This document shows, piece after piece, positions 19,289-30,650 of a DNA stretch of 64,000 nucleotides. A model generated the notes under the pieces. It had not been told where the DNA came from and did not search any database. It worked only from the letters and a program-made list of their open reading frames with translations. Each line of letters opens with the position of its first letter. The stretch's first letter is position 1. The position numbers were made by a program, and so were the translations under genes. The DNA is from Heterodera schachtii (Eukaryota; Nematoda; Chromadorea; Rhabditida; Heteroderidae): assembly GCA_023374025.1 (NCBI GenBank), contig SIJG01000232.1:1-64000 (forward strand). The letters are read 5' to 3'.

Positions 19289-22224
19289 CTGAAAAATATG
19301 TTTTCAAAATAAATTATTTTCTCATTAGTTTCATTTATATTAGCTAAATTTATTCGGATACAATTAAATAAATTTTGTATTTCATGCATAAATAACAATA
19401 ATCACATTTATTTCGAGGAAACCTATACTTTTCATCATTATTGAAGTAAAAATTAAGAATTATTCTGTTTTTATGAAAAATTAAATTTTAATCATTATTG
19501 GTTTTAATCTGTTAGTATTCATTTTACGCCTTTAAGTGTATAGTATTTTGTTAAGTTTTTGCAAATGTACATAAATTTTAGATATCTTTTGGTATTTATT
19601 GGTTTATTTTGAAAAAAGATAGCACAATCATCAAATCAAAATTGTTTATTTTTATTATTATTTTATGGATGTTAATTATGTAATATCTCACAATAAAAAC
19701 CGAGAGTATATTTGTTAGTTTATGCATTTAAGTTATCTTGATACAAGAAAAATACCTGGTTTTAACTAATTTTAATATTTATTAATGAAATTAATGAGAG
19801 CTGTATTAGCTTTTTTCATTTCCTATTTTCAATTGGTTTCAGAAAAATTTTATTTTTATTTTTTAAAAGCTAATAGCAATAAGTATACCTTTCATGGCAA
19901 GAGAACTGCTCTTTTCGTTCGACTTGGTCATTTTTGCGTTTTGGTGAATTGAAAATCAGGCTGTATAACACTTGAAAATGTATTTGTTCCGTTAAAATTA
20001 ATTATTTTTAAATTACTTACAATAAATGTTTAAAAAGAGATTTTGATTTTAATTATTTTTGCCTGATTTTCAGGTCCTTTTTGGATTTTTTCGTACTTTT
20101 TGGCATTTTAATGTGACTTTTAAGTTTTATTTATTAAATCTTTTATTTTATTCATGCGCTCTCGCGACGTGAATGAGTGAATGATGCGATACTTAATTAT
20201 AATTTAAAAAAAAACTTCAATATGTTAATAGATTATTTTAGATTTTTGGTATATGTATATGAGTCAAATTAATAAATTATTTTCTGACTTTTTGCATATT
20301 TTTTCTGAATTTATATTCTTTAATCAATATTTTTCGAATAGAAAATGTTGTATTGCAAAAAAGAAAACCTTTTAAATTTTGTAATTAAAAAATTAACAAA
20401 TTTAATGGAATGCATACATCATGTTAAAGCAATTTTATTGTCCCTTGCAACAGATGGGATATAAAAGTAACTAAATCTAAATAAAAAGGAAATTGGTCAA
20501 TTAAAAAAATTATTTATCTAATAAAAATCTTTAATAGCCTATGGCAGCATCCACAATGCAGCCGTTCCAAGAAAAAAATTATAACAATTTTTTTAATATT
20601 CAAATATTTTATGCTGAAGTAAGAAAAAATTAAATCACATTAGCTTAAATTATCTAAGGATATTCATCAAGTAATATAAAACAATAAAATCAATTAAATG
20701 TTACTAGTGTAAAAATATTTTCCGTTAGTAGTAAATGTTTTTTTTTTGAATTGTTAAAAGTACTTTCCAAAATGTATCCTCGTTTTTTAATGCGTCTGAA
20801 CATTAAAATAATCATATAATATTTGAAATAAAGAAAGTTGAAATATTTTAGAAAAATAGAAAATTATGAAATTAGAAAAACCACTTTTTGTCCATACATT
20901 TAAAAAAGCGTCAATTTCTTTTAAAACTCAGAAATAACGCAAAGAAAACTGAATTTAAAATTACACAAATTTAAAACGCCATATGCAAATGGAGCACAAA
21001 AACCGAAAAGATGGACGATGATTTGGCGTCGCTTCACTTATGTACAATGTGGAGCGATGGTCACTTCCTTCGTCAGAGGCTGTACAAAAAAAACTAAAAT
21101 AAAAATGTTCCAAGTGGCTCTTTACCAATTCATTGATTAACATTATCTATTTTTCTTTACACTATATATATAATTGATATTATGGCATAAAATGAACATG
21201 GAAAGTATATAAAATAATCTTTATAAACTTATTTTTTAAATAAATTTAAATTTACATTCCGTATTATTGGTTAAAATCAGTAAATTTCGTTACGAGGAGT
21301 CAACAACCATTTATAAAATATATGTAATAAAAGGCAAAAACTATTTAAAAAACGAAACATTAAATAAAAATAATACATTTAAACAATATAATTAAGTTAA
21401 GATTAATTCCATTGTATTTTAAAATGTTTTTTTTTTCATTTATACGTAAGAACAATTTTAATACTAACAAAAGTACAGTTAAATAAACACACGCAGAACT
21501 AAAAAAGTTATTAATATGGTGTAAGAATCCAAACCTAAATTAAATAATAAATAAATCAGATGAAAATTACAATATAAATCAAAAAGAGAAGCACTTTATT
21601 TTAATAGAAAATGAGCAAGATAAAAACGAAAATTCATATGATTAGACCTTCATATGTATTATGTGATTGCAGAGAGGATAACTTAAAAATCACAAAACTA
21701 AAAAATTGAAAACATAAAAATCAATAAAAAAGGTTAGCAATTTTTTAGAATGGTCGAATACTTATATATAAACCAGTTAGATTTATGTTTTTAAAAACAT
21801 TCGATTCTGTTAAATCCATAAATAACTCAAATAAAAATTAACTATAAAATTATTTGAAATTAAATTAAATTCTATAAGACTCAACCGGAAATTAAACCAT
21901 GGAGATAGGAGATTAATGGACTTGAGAAAGATAAATTCAACCCAAATGCGATAGATTTCATTAAAGAAGCATCAGTAATAACGAAACATCTCAAGAAAAT
22001 TAGAATTAAAAAATTGTAATAAAATAAATGATTTATGAAATTATATAATAATTAAACCAAAATATATAATAGCAATATTATAATTAAAATTAATTTAATA
22101 TAAAACAAAAACTGACAAATTACAGAAATTTAGATGCGTAGGTCTTTGTAAAAAAAAGATAAATAAATTGAACTAAATAACTAAATAAAAAAATTTATCA
22201 TTTATCTGAAATATGTATCTATTT
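19289..22224. other. AT-rich intergenic DNA with one coding-like island
   Basis: Mostly featureless. 20970-21095 is richer in GC and open on both strands: plus reads ..NGAQKPKRWTMIWRRFTYV.., minus is the frame 20961-21143. I cannot decide whether or how it codes. Confidence 0.35.
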
Positions 22225-23215
22225 TTCTTTTACATTGCGTCTTTGGCTGTTTCAAATTTTATTTCATTTAATTTATAAAATTACATTTTCACACAAACAT
22301 TTAAAGGATTTAAATATTTAAATAAGTTTTCATTATTTATATAAAGCATTTATATAAGTAAAAATTATTTTTAACACTTTTACTTCTCTTTAATCTTGCT
22401 CAATTTGGCCATTTCATTGCCCACTTTCGGATTTTCTTTAAACTTAAATATAAAGTTTCAATTATTTTTGTCTGGTTTATATAAAAAATATATAAATATT
22501 ATTTTAAAATTTTCTTATAGTAATTATATTATCAATTTTTTCTATATCTATCTATATTAATTTTTTGAATTTTACATATTATTTCAGTTAAATGCATAAC
22601 TTTTCGACAATATGTATTCCAGCTTTTACATCTGTTGTAATTTTAAAAGTGCTTTATTTTATCATTCTTTTTTAATTTGGGTATATATTGGAGTTAGCCT
22701 TAGCATTTAAATCATTTCAAAATTTATACATAATTTCATAAAATAATTTACCTTTTTTATAATTTTACGCTATTTAGAAAAAGAAGTAATTTAAAGGGTT
22801 AAAATTTTAAAAATTTAATGTTAACACGAGCCACCGGCCTTGTAAATTTTGGAAATTTTAACCCTTTATCATAGCTTAACCAATAATAAAATGACTAATT
22901 TTTTTTTATAATTTTTGCAAATAATAGAAAAAATTTTTATATTTCTTTGTTACAATAAATTGTAAGAGAAATATAGCTCATTGTATTACGTTTAAATTTA
23001 TCTTAGATCTGCTATTATAAGGTTATGACCATAATTACCCACCTTTCATGCAATGTCTATAATCAATTAAATTGCGCAAAAATTTTAAATTTTCTTATTA
23101 TATTTATAAATTTGCAAAAATATTCCTTCCTTAATATTTAATTATTATTATTATTATTTCTATTTTGGTGATCAGCGTTAATGTAAATGGTAAGAACGAC
23201 AAAAATCAATTATTT
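22225..23215. repeat. Diverged duplicate of 28840-29640
   Basis: Shares, in order: GCGTCTTTGGCTGTTTCAAA at the left, TCAATT repeats and a GGTTTATATAAAAAAT motif, TCTATAATCAATTA, and a right end that encodes a decayed version of the signal peptide of the gene at 29547 (about 23145-23210). The left motif also occurs at 30599, at the 3' end of another gene. The unit therefore looks like the end of one gene, the spacer and the start of the next, duplicated and decayed. Confidence 0.6.
22793..22867. repeat. 75-bp foldback
   Basis: AAAGGGTTAAAATTTTAAAA and its imperfect complement flank a GC-richer loop containing CGAGCCACCGGCC. It could be a small MITE or a hairpin transcript; no target duplication is evident. 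Confidence 0.5.
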
Positions 23216-26125
23216 TTATTATTATTAGTCGTATAAAATTTATATTGTTAAATTCCACAATTAAGTTCAATTAAATTGTTATTAATTATGAACTCAAACT
23301 CTCATTATCATTATTTTTGGTATTAATAAATTTTAAAGTAAAACTAATATAAAATAAACCTTAGAAAATGTATGTTCTGAATATAATCATAAAGAATATG
23401 AATTTATTACATGAATTGAATAAAGTATTTGTAAGTTTTATCCACAACCAAAAATAATTTCAAAATATTGTGAACAAAAAATGATGCATGAGAAAAATAA
23501 AAATACTTCGACCTAAGATGAGCCAATTTGGCAAGTTTTCGCTCGTGAAAATATTAAATTTATTTCATAAAAGACGTAAAAGAAATAAATAAAGATTCAA
23601 ATTGAAAAAAACTCAAAAAAATGTTTCCCTATGATTTAAAACTAATATGAAAAAAGAAAGCAACATCGAATTAAAAATAAAAATGTAACCAATTCATAAA
23701 TATACAAATAAGATTAATTTACCCATTTTCGAGCTAATTTTGTTTATACCGGCCATGTTCAAGTTTTGAATAGGCTTTTTATTTTATCATATGAAATTAT
23801 TGATATTATCCAAATCTAAATTAATTGTTTAAACAACACTAAAATTTATGTCATTATAGTTAAAAATATTCTAATGATTTTTTGAAACAATAAAATTCTC
23901 AAATAAAAAATTTTTTAAAGTAACTTAAAATTTAATTAATATAAAGCAATTATAATGGAAATTTAAGCACCCACAGCGAAATAATAGAAAATTTAAATCA
24001 GAGGCCAAGAAAAAGTCATCTCTAAGCAATTTTTAAATAAATATAATTAAATATTCTAATTAATTAATTATTCATTTAAGATAAAATAATAATAGATATC
24101 TTGGAGTCCCTGGCATTGAAGTTATGTGTCGCTCGAAAAAAGCAAGTTTAAGTTTAATTAAATAAATTTAAATGAAATGAATAATTTATTTTTTTTGGTA
24201 CAAATAATTTAAATATATATAATGATTAATTAAATTTAAATTTAAATTTAAATGAATAATTTAATGAAAAATCATTTTACGAACAAGCATTAAAAATATA
24301 TATATAATAATATAAATTATAAAATACAAATTATATCTAAAAAAATTAAATTCAAAGCAAAATAAAAAAACAAGCAAAATGAAATGTCGAAGATGATATG
24401 CACTATTAATGAATATTAAAAAAAAAATTTTAATTTTGGAGTTGACGCGTGAATCCAAAAAATAGGATAGAAATCAGAAAATTAGATAAAAAATATTAAA
24501 AAAGTGATAAATAAATAAAATATTAATCAAGTTAAAACCCATATACATATACTTGAAACAAAAAATAGAACATCACACGATAGAGTACAAGGTAAAAATA
24601 TAATTGAAATAAAAAGCTAAAAAAGGAAAAGCACTAAAAAAAGACAAAATATTTTTCAAAAATTATTTTGAGTGTAGAATAAATGTTTTGCTTAATTATT
24701 AAAATCCTGAAAAAATTATAAAAAAAAATAAATATTGGAATAGAATGCTTTAAATTGTCATAAAAACATGTTTCCTGGTTTCGTGGTCTCTGATCACGAA
24801 ATGATCACTCGGAAAATTGTTCGATCATTTCTCAATTAATTAAATTCATTTCTTATGAAATTTGAATGTTTTTGGCACCATCACTAAAAATTAGAATGTT
24901 TGCAAAGTAGCATACTTTTAAGTGAAGTATAAAAAATGAGTTAGCCGACATTCTGCAGATAAAAAAAAACTTTTTTCAAAATAAAGATTTTTTTTTTTTT
25001 GTAATAATTTTTTTTTAATTAATTTTTATTTTGTCTTTTTGAATTTTTTAAACGGTGCGAACGGAAATTGCCTTTTTTAATTTCTCCTCATTCTGAGAAG
25101 GATAATGTGAGTTACAAAAATTCTCAAAAAACATTTTCAAACTTAAAGTAGATATAAATCCCACTCTGCCCTTTAGAATCATTGGCTGTATGTTATGAAA
25201 ATCAAAAATAAATTTAAAAACTTTGCTTAATTAATTGCATCACAAATATTTTTAATTGGAATTTGTTCAGTCATTTTGTCCGTTCGCCGTTCGTTTCACT
25301 TTTCTAGAATGATTGATGATGATTAACAAATTTTGCAACAAAATAAACAAATATTTTTAGTGATTTAACTTTTTTTTGCTCAATTTTTTTTGTGAAAGAA
25401 GCCCAAAAAACACAATTATGCATTGAAAATTTAATTTTCGATTCTGATAACACTGTGCGTCACTAAAAATTAGAGACCGGACATTTCAAATTTGCGGATC
25501 TCGCTGCGGGATTGGAACTCCGAATTACATAACCAATTTCGAGAAAAAACTGGCGGCACATAGGAAAAGCGGTAGTGGGTTCACCAAAACCTTTTTAAGG
25601 GGTCTATATCACTTGCCATGGACAAGGTTTTCTAACATTTTTAGCCATAACTTTTTTGAAAGTTAGCCAAATTTTTTGAAATTTAACAGGCTAATAGGAA
25701 AACACTAGAGCCATAAAATATTAGCAAGAAATAAAAATTAAAATAATTTATAACTAAAAATTTTTTAATTAGAATTAAATAATTTTGATCACCGAAAATT
25801 CTGATTAAAGCTTTCTTAAGTCAACAAAAAGGAAACCTGGTCCCTGGCGCATTTTGGCCATAACTTTGTTTAATCTATTCTGCCTTTTAAAATTTTCAAA
25901 ACATGCAATTTGGATACCAAAAAACAGAACAGATTTTGTTCAAAAATGACCAAATATCGCACTTTTTGACTCAATTACTAAAATCCCGAAAAAGCAAAAT
26001 AAAAGTCAACGTAGAAGCTTCAAATCAAGTGAAAATGCCTTTTTTAATGCTTTATGGCATTTTATATTACGCAAGAAAACAAATTTAGCAATTTCATTCT
26101 TTTCGATGCCAATCATAAATTTTGA
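23216..26125. other. AT-rich intergenic DNA
   Basis: No gene that I can support. 24226-24260 is a short TTTAAA simple repeat. 25470-25600 is GC-richer and unassigned. 25620-25720 and 25855-26000 carry the dispersed CCATAACTTTTTT..AATAGGAAA-type repeat, which also explains the frame 25903-26088. Confidence 0.4.
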
Positions 26126-26937
26126 TCGGCTGCCCGCCGCAATGCGTCCACAGCGTCGTCGTCCTTTCAATTGGTCCTTTTGTCTCTGTATGGCATTTTG
26201 TTTTTAGCACAACTCATTTATACGGTAAAATCAGTTGGAAAATAAAAAATAATTTAATTATTTTGAAAATTACAGCTGTTCTCTAAGCAAAAACTTCCAG
26301 AGGGCTTCCTCTTTTTGGTTGCTTTTTTGTACATCATAATCATTCTTTGTATTCGCGAAGTTTACAAAGGCATTTTTTCAATTATGAATAGGGCTGGCAA
26401 TTTAAGTCACAAAAAATCTCCAAAAAGCCGACTTAAAAAAGTCATAAAACCCCAAAAGCCATAAAATTCCAAAAAGTATAAAATAAAATCACAAAAAAAA
26501 TGCATGTTAAAAGCTTCAAAAGACTTTTTAAGTCATTTTAAGTCCAATTATAGTCAGAAAAAAAAAAAAAAGATTAACTTAAATTGCCAGCCCAAATTAT
26601 TACATTCAATTAACACAATGAAAAAATTAATGACTTTTTATTTGTCAAATGCCAATTTTAAGGTTCGCATGGCCAAAAATGGCATTTCCATGGCATTTGT
26701 GGCCTCATTATGTTGTTCGTGTTTTTGCGCGCATGGTCCGTTTTATGGAAATAAAAACCAAAAATAATAATTATTATTATTTTCGTGCTGAGACTAAGTA
26801 CGAACAGAGCAAGGTTGCGCGAATTTATACTTTTTTCTTTTTTGCATAAATAAATTGTAAATAAATTTAAAAATAATAAATAATTAATGTTATTTAATTT
26901 GAATATAGTTTATGTTGAAATAATATATATATTAAGA

Positions 26938-26972
<35 letters not shown>

Positions 26973-27348
26973 ACAATAATTAGTTTGCTTTTAATTTTTT
27001 AAATAATTATTTTGCTTTAATTTGATCACTGTGCTTCACCCAACCTTGCACATTTCGTGCTTCATCATAGCACCATTATTTTCTTTTAGGTATAATGAAA
27101 ATTTAATGCGCGAACCTGCATTTTCGGCAATTTGGGCGGGAATTATGTGCGAATTTTTTGCATACATTGCATTAAACAAAATGTGAGATAAAAACTTGAA
27201 TTATTTAAGAAAAAAAATATTATTTAAAATAAGTAAATAATTTTTTTATTTTTTTTTCAGTTTATCCGTTGCTGAAGGACATAAAATTGAGAAATTGGTG
27301 AATGAGACAGCAAACAAATCCGTGCTCGATGTGAACGATCAAATCTGA
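26126..27348 (+). CDS. Putative multi-exon membrane-protein gene (3' part)
   Basis: Four segments fit one gene. Exon a (26126-26224) ends ..LYGILFLAQLIYT. A 51-nt intron (GTAAAA..TTACAG, 26225-26275) leads in phase to exon b (26276 to about 26391), with FLFLVAFLYIIIILCIREV, a clear transmembrane helix. After a long gap, exon c (27090-27182) follows TTCTTTTAG and reads LMREPAFSAIWAGIMCEFF. A 78-nt intron with GTGAGA and TTTTTTTCAG joins it to exon d (27261-27348), ending ..NKSVLDVNDQI and TGA. The phase of b to c fits only if exon b ends at AG (26390-26391), exactly where a MITE starts. The 5' end was not found. The protein seems to have two or three membrane spans and a hydrophilic tail. I do not recognise the family. 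Confidence 0.45.
26391..26593. mobile_element. 203-bp MITE at an exon edge
   Basis: Ends GGGCTGGCAATTTAAGT and ACTTAAATTGCCAGCCC are perfect complements. The interior is low-complexity (AAGTCATAAAA-type). No target duplication could be assigned. It lies where the 5' splice site of the membrane-protein exon is expected. Confidence 0.7.
26941..26969. repeat. TA dinucleotide repeat
   Basis: About 14 TA units, within the gap between exons b and c of the membrane-protein model. Confidence 0.9.
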
Positions 27349-27602
27349 AAACCAATTTAGGGGAAGTGCTCGGAAGAATGCTTATTTTTTATACTTAATT
27401 TGTGTGTCCGAATCTTCGATTTTTAAATGGGTTTATTTCTAAGATTGTGCTTATGTTCATTCTTAAAGAAATTTTTGAATTTTTTTCATCTTTGAACAAA
27501 TTAAATTCATTATAATTAAATCTCGCAAAAAAAAAGGCAATATAATAGGCACCAAAAAATTGAAAAAAGGCATGAAAAAGGGCATTTAAAATTTTTTATT
27601 AA

Positions 27603-27960
27603 GGATTTCACGGAGCAAAACACGTAAAACCTAACAAAAAAAAAAAAAATTTAATTTGGGTCACTTTAGGGGAGTGTTTTCGAGATTCTATTGCATTTTT
27701 AATGGAATTTTTAGGAAAATACGCCAAAGAAGGCACCAAAATGGCAAAATGCCAAAAAAAGCTAATTTTTTTTATTGCATCACCGCCCAAAGAAAAAAAA
27801 GAAAAAATTGTGCCACAATTGGTGGAAATCAGCAGCATTTGTCGGGTTCATTTGAAGCAGCATTTGGAGAACAGAAAAGGAAATAGAAAATCGACTTTGA
27901 GAAAAATGTGAGAATTTTTTAATTTTTAAAAATTTAATATTTTCAGTTAGGGTTTTGCAG
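27603..27960 (+). CDS. Putative exon of an unrecognised soluble protein
   Basis: Open from 27603 with normal coding texture: VTLGECFRDSIAFLMEFLGK, then KLIFFIASPPKEKKEKIV and ..EISSICRVHLKQHLENRKG, ending in a donor AAAAT/GTGAGA at 27907/27908. Two acceptors follow (27946 and 27960). The nearer meets a stop at once; the farther gives a short in-frame end (ELWMDISLF). The in-frame ATG at 27702 would give a 69-residue first exon. It starts about 255 bp after the membrane-protein stop on the same strand and may be a separate downstream gene. Confidence 0.35.
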
Positions 27961-28019
27961 CGAGCTTTGGATGGACATTTCCCTTTTTTAACTATGCCAA
28001 ACTCGCCTTAATTGGAACT

Positions 28020-28839
28020 GATTTCGCCACATTTCGATGCGCTGGTGGTGTAGAACTTCTCATTTTCCCAAAACTAAAAAATAAAAAAAATTGTATTTTC
28101 AATTTAAACATTTAATTTAAAAAAGACATTTAAAAAAGAATAGTAAATATATATATGCATTATAAAATTATTTATCCTATAAATGAAAAATTAGGAGGTT
28201 TGAAAAATATTTGCATGTTCAAAACAAAATTTCGGAGACGCTATTAAAACAAAATTATAAAATAAAATTAAAATATAAATTCGAGCTTTATAAAATGAAA
28301 TATTTTATTTTTTTGCATTTAATCTAAAAGAAACATTCCAAAAAGTAAAACCAAAAACATAATCATAAAATATTAAAAATAAATTAAAAAAAATATCTTT
28401 AAATAAAACGAAAACATTTTTAAAATTCCTAATTTTTTGAATGATGACCGTTTTGCGTAGAATGCGTGAAACTTGTCAATTTACTAGATAAAACATAATT
28501 TTAAATTTCGCATTTACAACATTATATTAAAACCTTTGACAATGAATTAGCAGTTTTTCATTGTATAAATGATATAATTATAAAATATACCGAAAAATTC
28601 CCGAGACTGGATATAGAAACTTGACCCGAGACTGAAAACTCAAAATCTAATAGAATATTAAATTTATTTTGAATTTTAAATCAGTTCATTGTTGCATTTT
28701 GTTCGGCCTTTTGTTGAAATATTTCAGGACAAACCCTTTTAGCTATTATAATTTTTGTTTTTATGATTTTCTTTTATTCAACGCAACATATTTAAAAAAT
28801 TGTCATCAAACAAATTGTACTCTCAATTAGTTTTTTCAG
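28020..28839. other. AT-rich intergenic DNA
   Basis: No gene or repeat that I can support. Confidence 0.5.
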
Positions 28840-29640
28840 TGCGTCTTTGGCTGTTTCAAATTTTATTCATTTATTTTTATAATTACATTTTCACAAAACA
28901 TTTAAAAGATTTAAATACATAAATAAAATTTTATCTATTTCTATATAGTATTTACACATGAAAAATTGTTTTTAAAGTTTTATTTCTCTCTAATCATGCT
29001 CAATTGTGTGATTTCTTTTTCAACTTTGTCCAGATTGCTTTGAATTTAAATATGAAGTTTTGAATTATTCTAGGCTGGTTTATATAAAAAATGATATTAA
29101 GTTATGTTTGAAATTTTCATGTTACTAATTTAATCATCATTTTATTTTATATCTATATTAATGCTTTTGCATTCAATATTATTTGAATTATTAAATAACT
29201 TTTCGATATTATATTCCGACTTATGATTTTGTAAATTATAATATTTTTCAAAAAACAATAAAACATATATCCGTAGTAATATTAAAATGCCTTTATTTTA
29301 CCATTTTTAAATTTGGGTTTTTATTGGAGCTAGCCTTACATAATTATCCACATTTTTTACAATGTCTATAATCAATTATATTGTGCAAAAATTTTACAAT
29401 ATTCTTATTATATTTATAAATTTGCAAAAATATTCAATAAAGAAATGTTACTTCTTTAAAATATAATTGTTACTGGTTATAACATTGTTTAATGAAAGAA
29501 ACAAATTTGAATTTATCTCTCATATTTTTTCAGAAAATCGCAAAAAATGACTTTCTTTATTTTCTTAAATAATTTAATTGTTATTATTATTACTATTTTG
29601 GTGACCATCATTAATGTACATGGTAATAACTATAAAAATG
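28840..29640. repeat. Duplicated segment, intact counterpart of 22225-23215
   Basis: Begins GCGTCTTTGGCTGTTTCAAA at 28842 and ends in the signal-peptide codons of the gene at 29547. Alignment with 22225-23215 is patchy but collinear. Confidence 0.6.
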
Positions 29641-29951
29641 GAGACAATTCGACTCAAAGTAATGCTAATGACAACATTAAAAGCTACGATGATGACCTTG
29701 GCGATGAATTTTGGAATAATTTGCCAAAAATCACTGATTTACCAAAATTAGACGGAATTGAATTTGTTGGAAATCATATTAAATACACAGATGAATCGGA
29801 AAATGACTCCGATGAAAGTAAGCATTTAAAAAATAATTATGCTAGGTATAGTGCTAACGCGCTTCTTAAACACATGCGCAATCAACCAATGGCTTCTAAA
29901 CAAGAAATGTGTAACACATCAAAATTCATAATATGGCTCAAACTCAACTAA
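29547..29951 (+). CDS. Small secreted acidic protein (hypothetical)
   Basis: A 134-codon ATG frame. Residues 1-26 form a strong signal peptide (FIFLNNLIVIIITILVTIIN, then VHG). The mature part is acidic and asparagine-rich in its first half (DDDLGDEFWNNLPKITDLPK, later DESENDSDESK) and more basic at the end. ATTTTTTCAG lies 13 bp before the ATG, so the start may follow a cis- or trans-spliced leader. It has the build of a nematode gland or cuticle secretory protein, but no domain is recognisable. A decayed copy of the signal-peptide region lies at about 23145-23210. Confidence 0.55.
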   Translation: MTFFIFLNNLIVIIITILVTIINVHGNNYKNGDNSTQSNANDNIKSYDDDLGDEFWNNLPKITDLPKLDGIEFVGNHIKYTDESENDSDESKHLKNNYARYSANALLKHMRNQPMASKQEMCNTSKFIIWLKLN

Positions 29952-30226
29952 ATTAATATAATGGTAGCATCCAATATCTATAAGTGTTGTCTATCAGAAT
30001 AATGCAGACAATACTTAAAGTTATTGAATGCTAGCATGAAATATTTGATTGAATTTAAGCCAAGTTAAGAATTTATTTGTCTTGCATTTTTTGTTTTCGT
30101 GACCCTTGGCGGAATTTAAGAAAAAGCGCCAGCACGTTTTTTAAATTTTTGCAAAAATCCTTAATTGAATTGTTATTTTTTAACATTTTATATTATATTG
30201 TGAACTCGTTTGTTTAGAGCTTCCGA

Positions 30227-30650
30227 ATGAAACAAAAAAGCAAAATTTGGGTGCCATTAAACAAAACTTTGAAAATTGCTCAAAAGGTTGCCAAAGATTT
30301 TGAAATTTATGAAACCAAACCAAGTACCATTTTAAGGTAACGGCAAAGACATTGGCCCAAATTTCAGTGCGAAAAAAGAAAAATTAAAAAGAAAATATGA
30401 CGAATTGAGAAAAACTTTTTCTGAAATTGAAACAGCATTCATAATGGACTTAACGGCAGCAGCAGCGAAAAAATTGAAATTGCGTCGATTAACTGTTGGT
30501 CTTTCTTTCTTTTTGCGCGACTTTATCGCTCTTTTTATGTCCAACAAAAACTGTCAGTCAAAAAGTGTGTATAACTTTGGCAATTGCTATTGTGAATTTG
30601 CGTCTTTGGCTGTTTCAAATTTTATTTTATTTATTTATAAAATTACATAA
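30227..30650 (+). CDS. Two-exon hypothetical protein
   Basis: Exon 1 (30227-30336) starts MKQKSKIWVPLNKTLKIAQK and ends AAG/GTAACG. A 31-nt intron ends in AAATTTCAG at 30367. Exon 2 (30368-30650) continues in phase with a basic helix (KKEKLKRKYDELRKTF), EIETAFIMDLTAAAAKK, a hydrophobic stretch and a cysteine-containing tail, about 130 residues in all. TTGTTTAG just before the ATG could be an acceptor, so earlier exons are possible. The last 50 bp (GCGTCTTTGGCTG..) recur at 22236 and 28842, and a fragment similar to exon 2 lies at about 32090-32130. Unrecognised; a real gene or a recently retired one. Confidence 0.45.

Noticed and set aside
25903..26088. A 61-codon ATG frame as a gene
   Set aside because: It lies in a dispersed CCATAACTT-type repeat, and its composition matches the repeat rather than a protein.
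26941..26969. TA repeat as a promoter or origin
   Set aside because: A plain dinucleotide repeat inside a gene model; nothing ties it to initiation.
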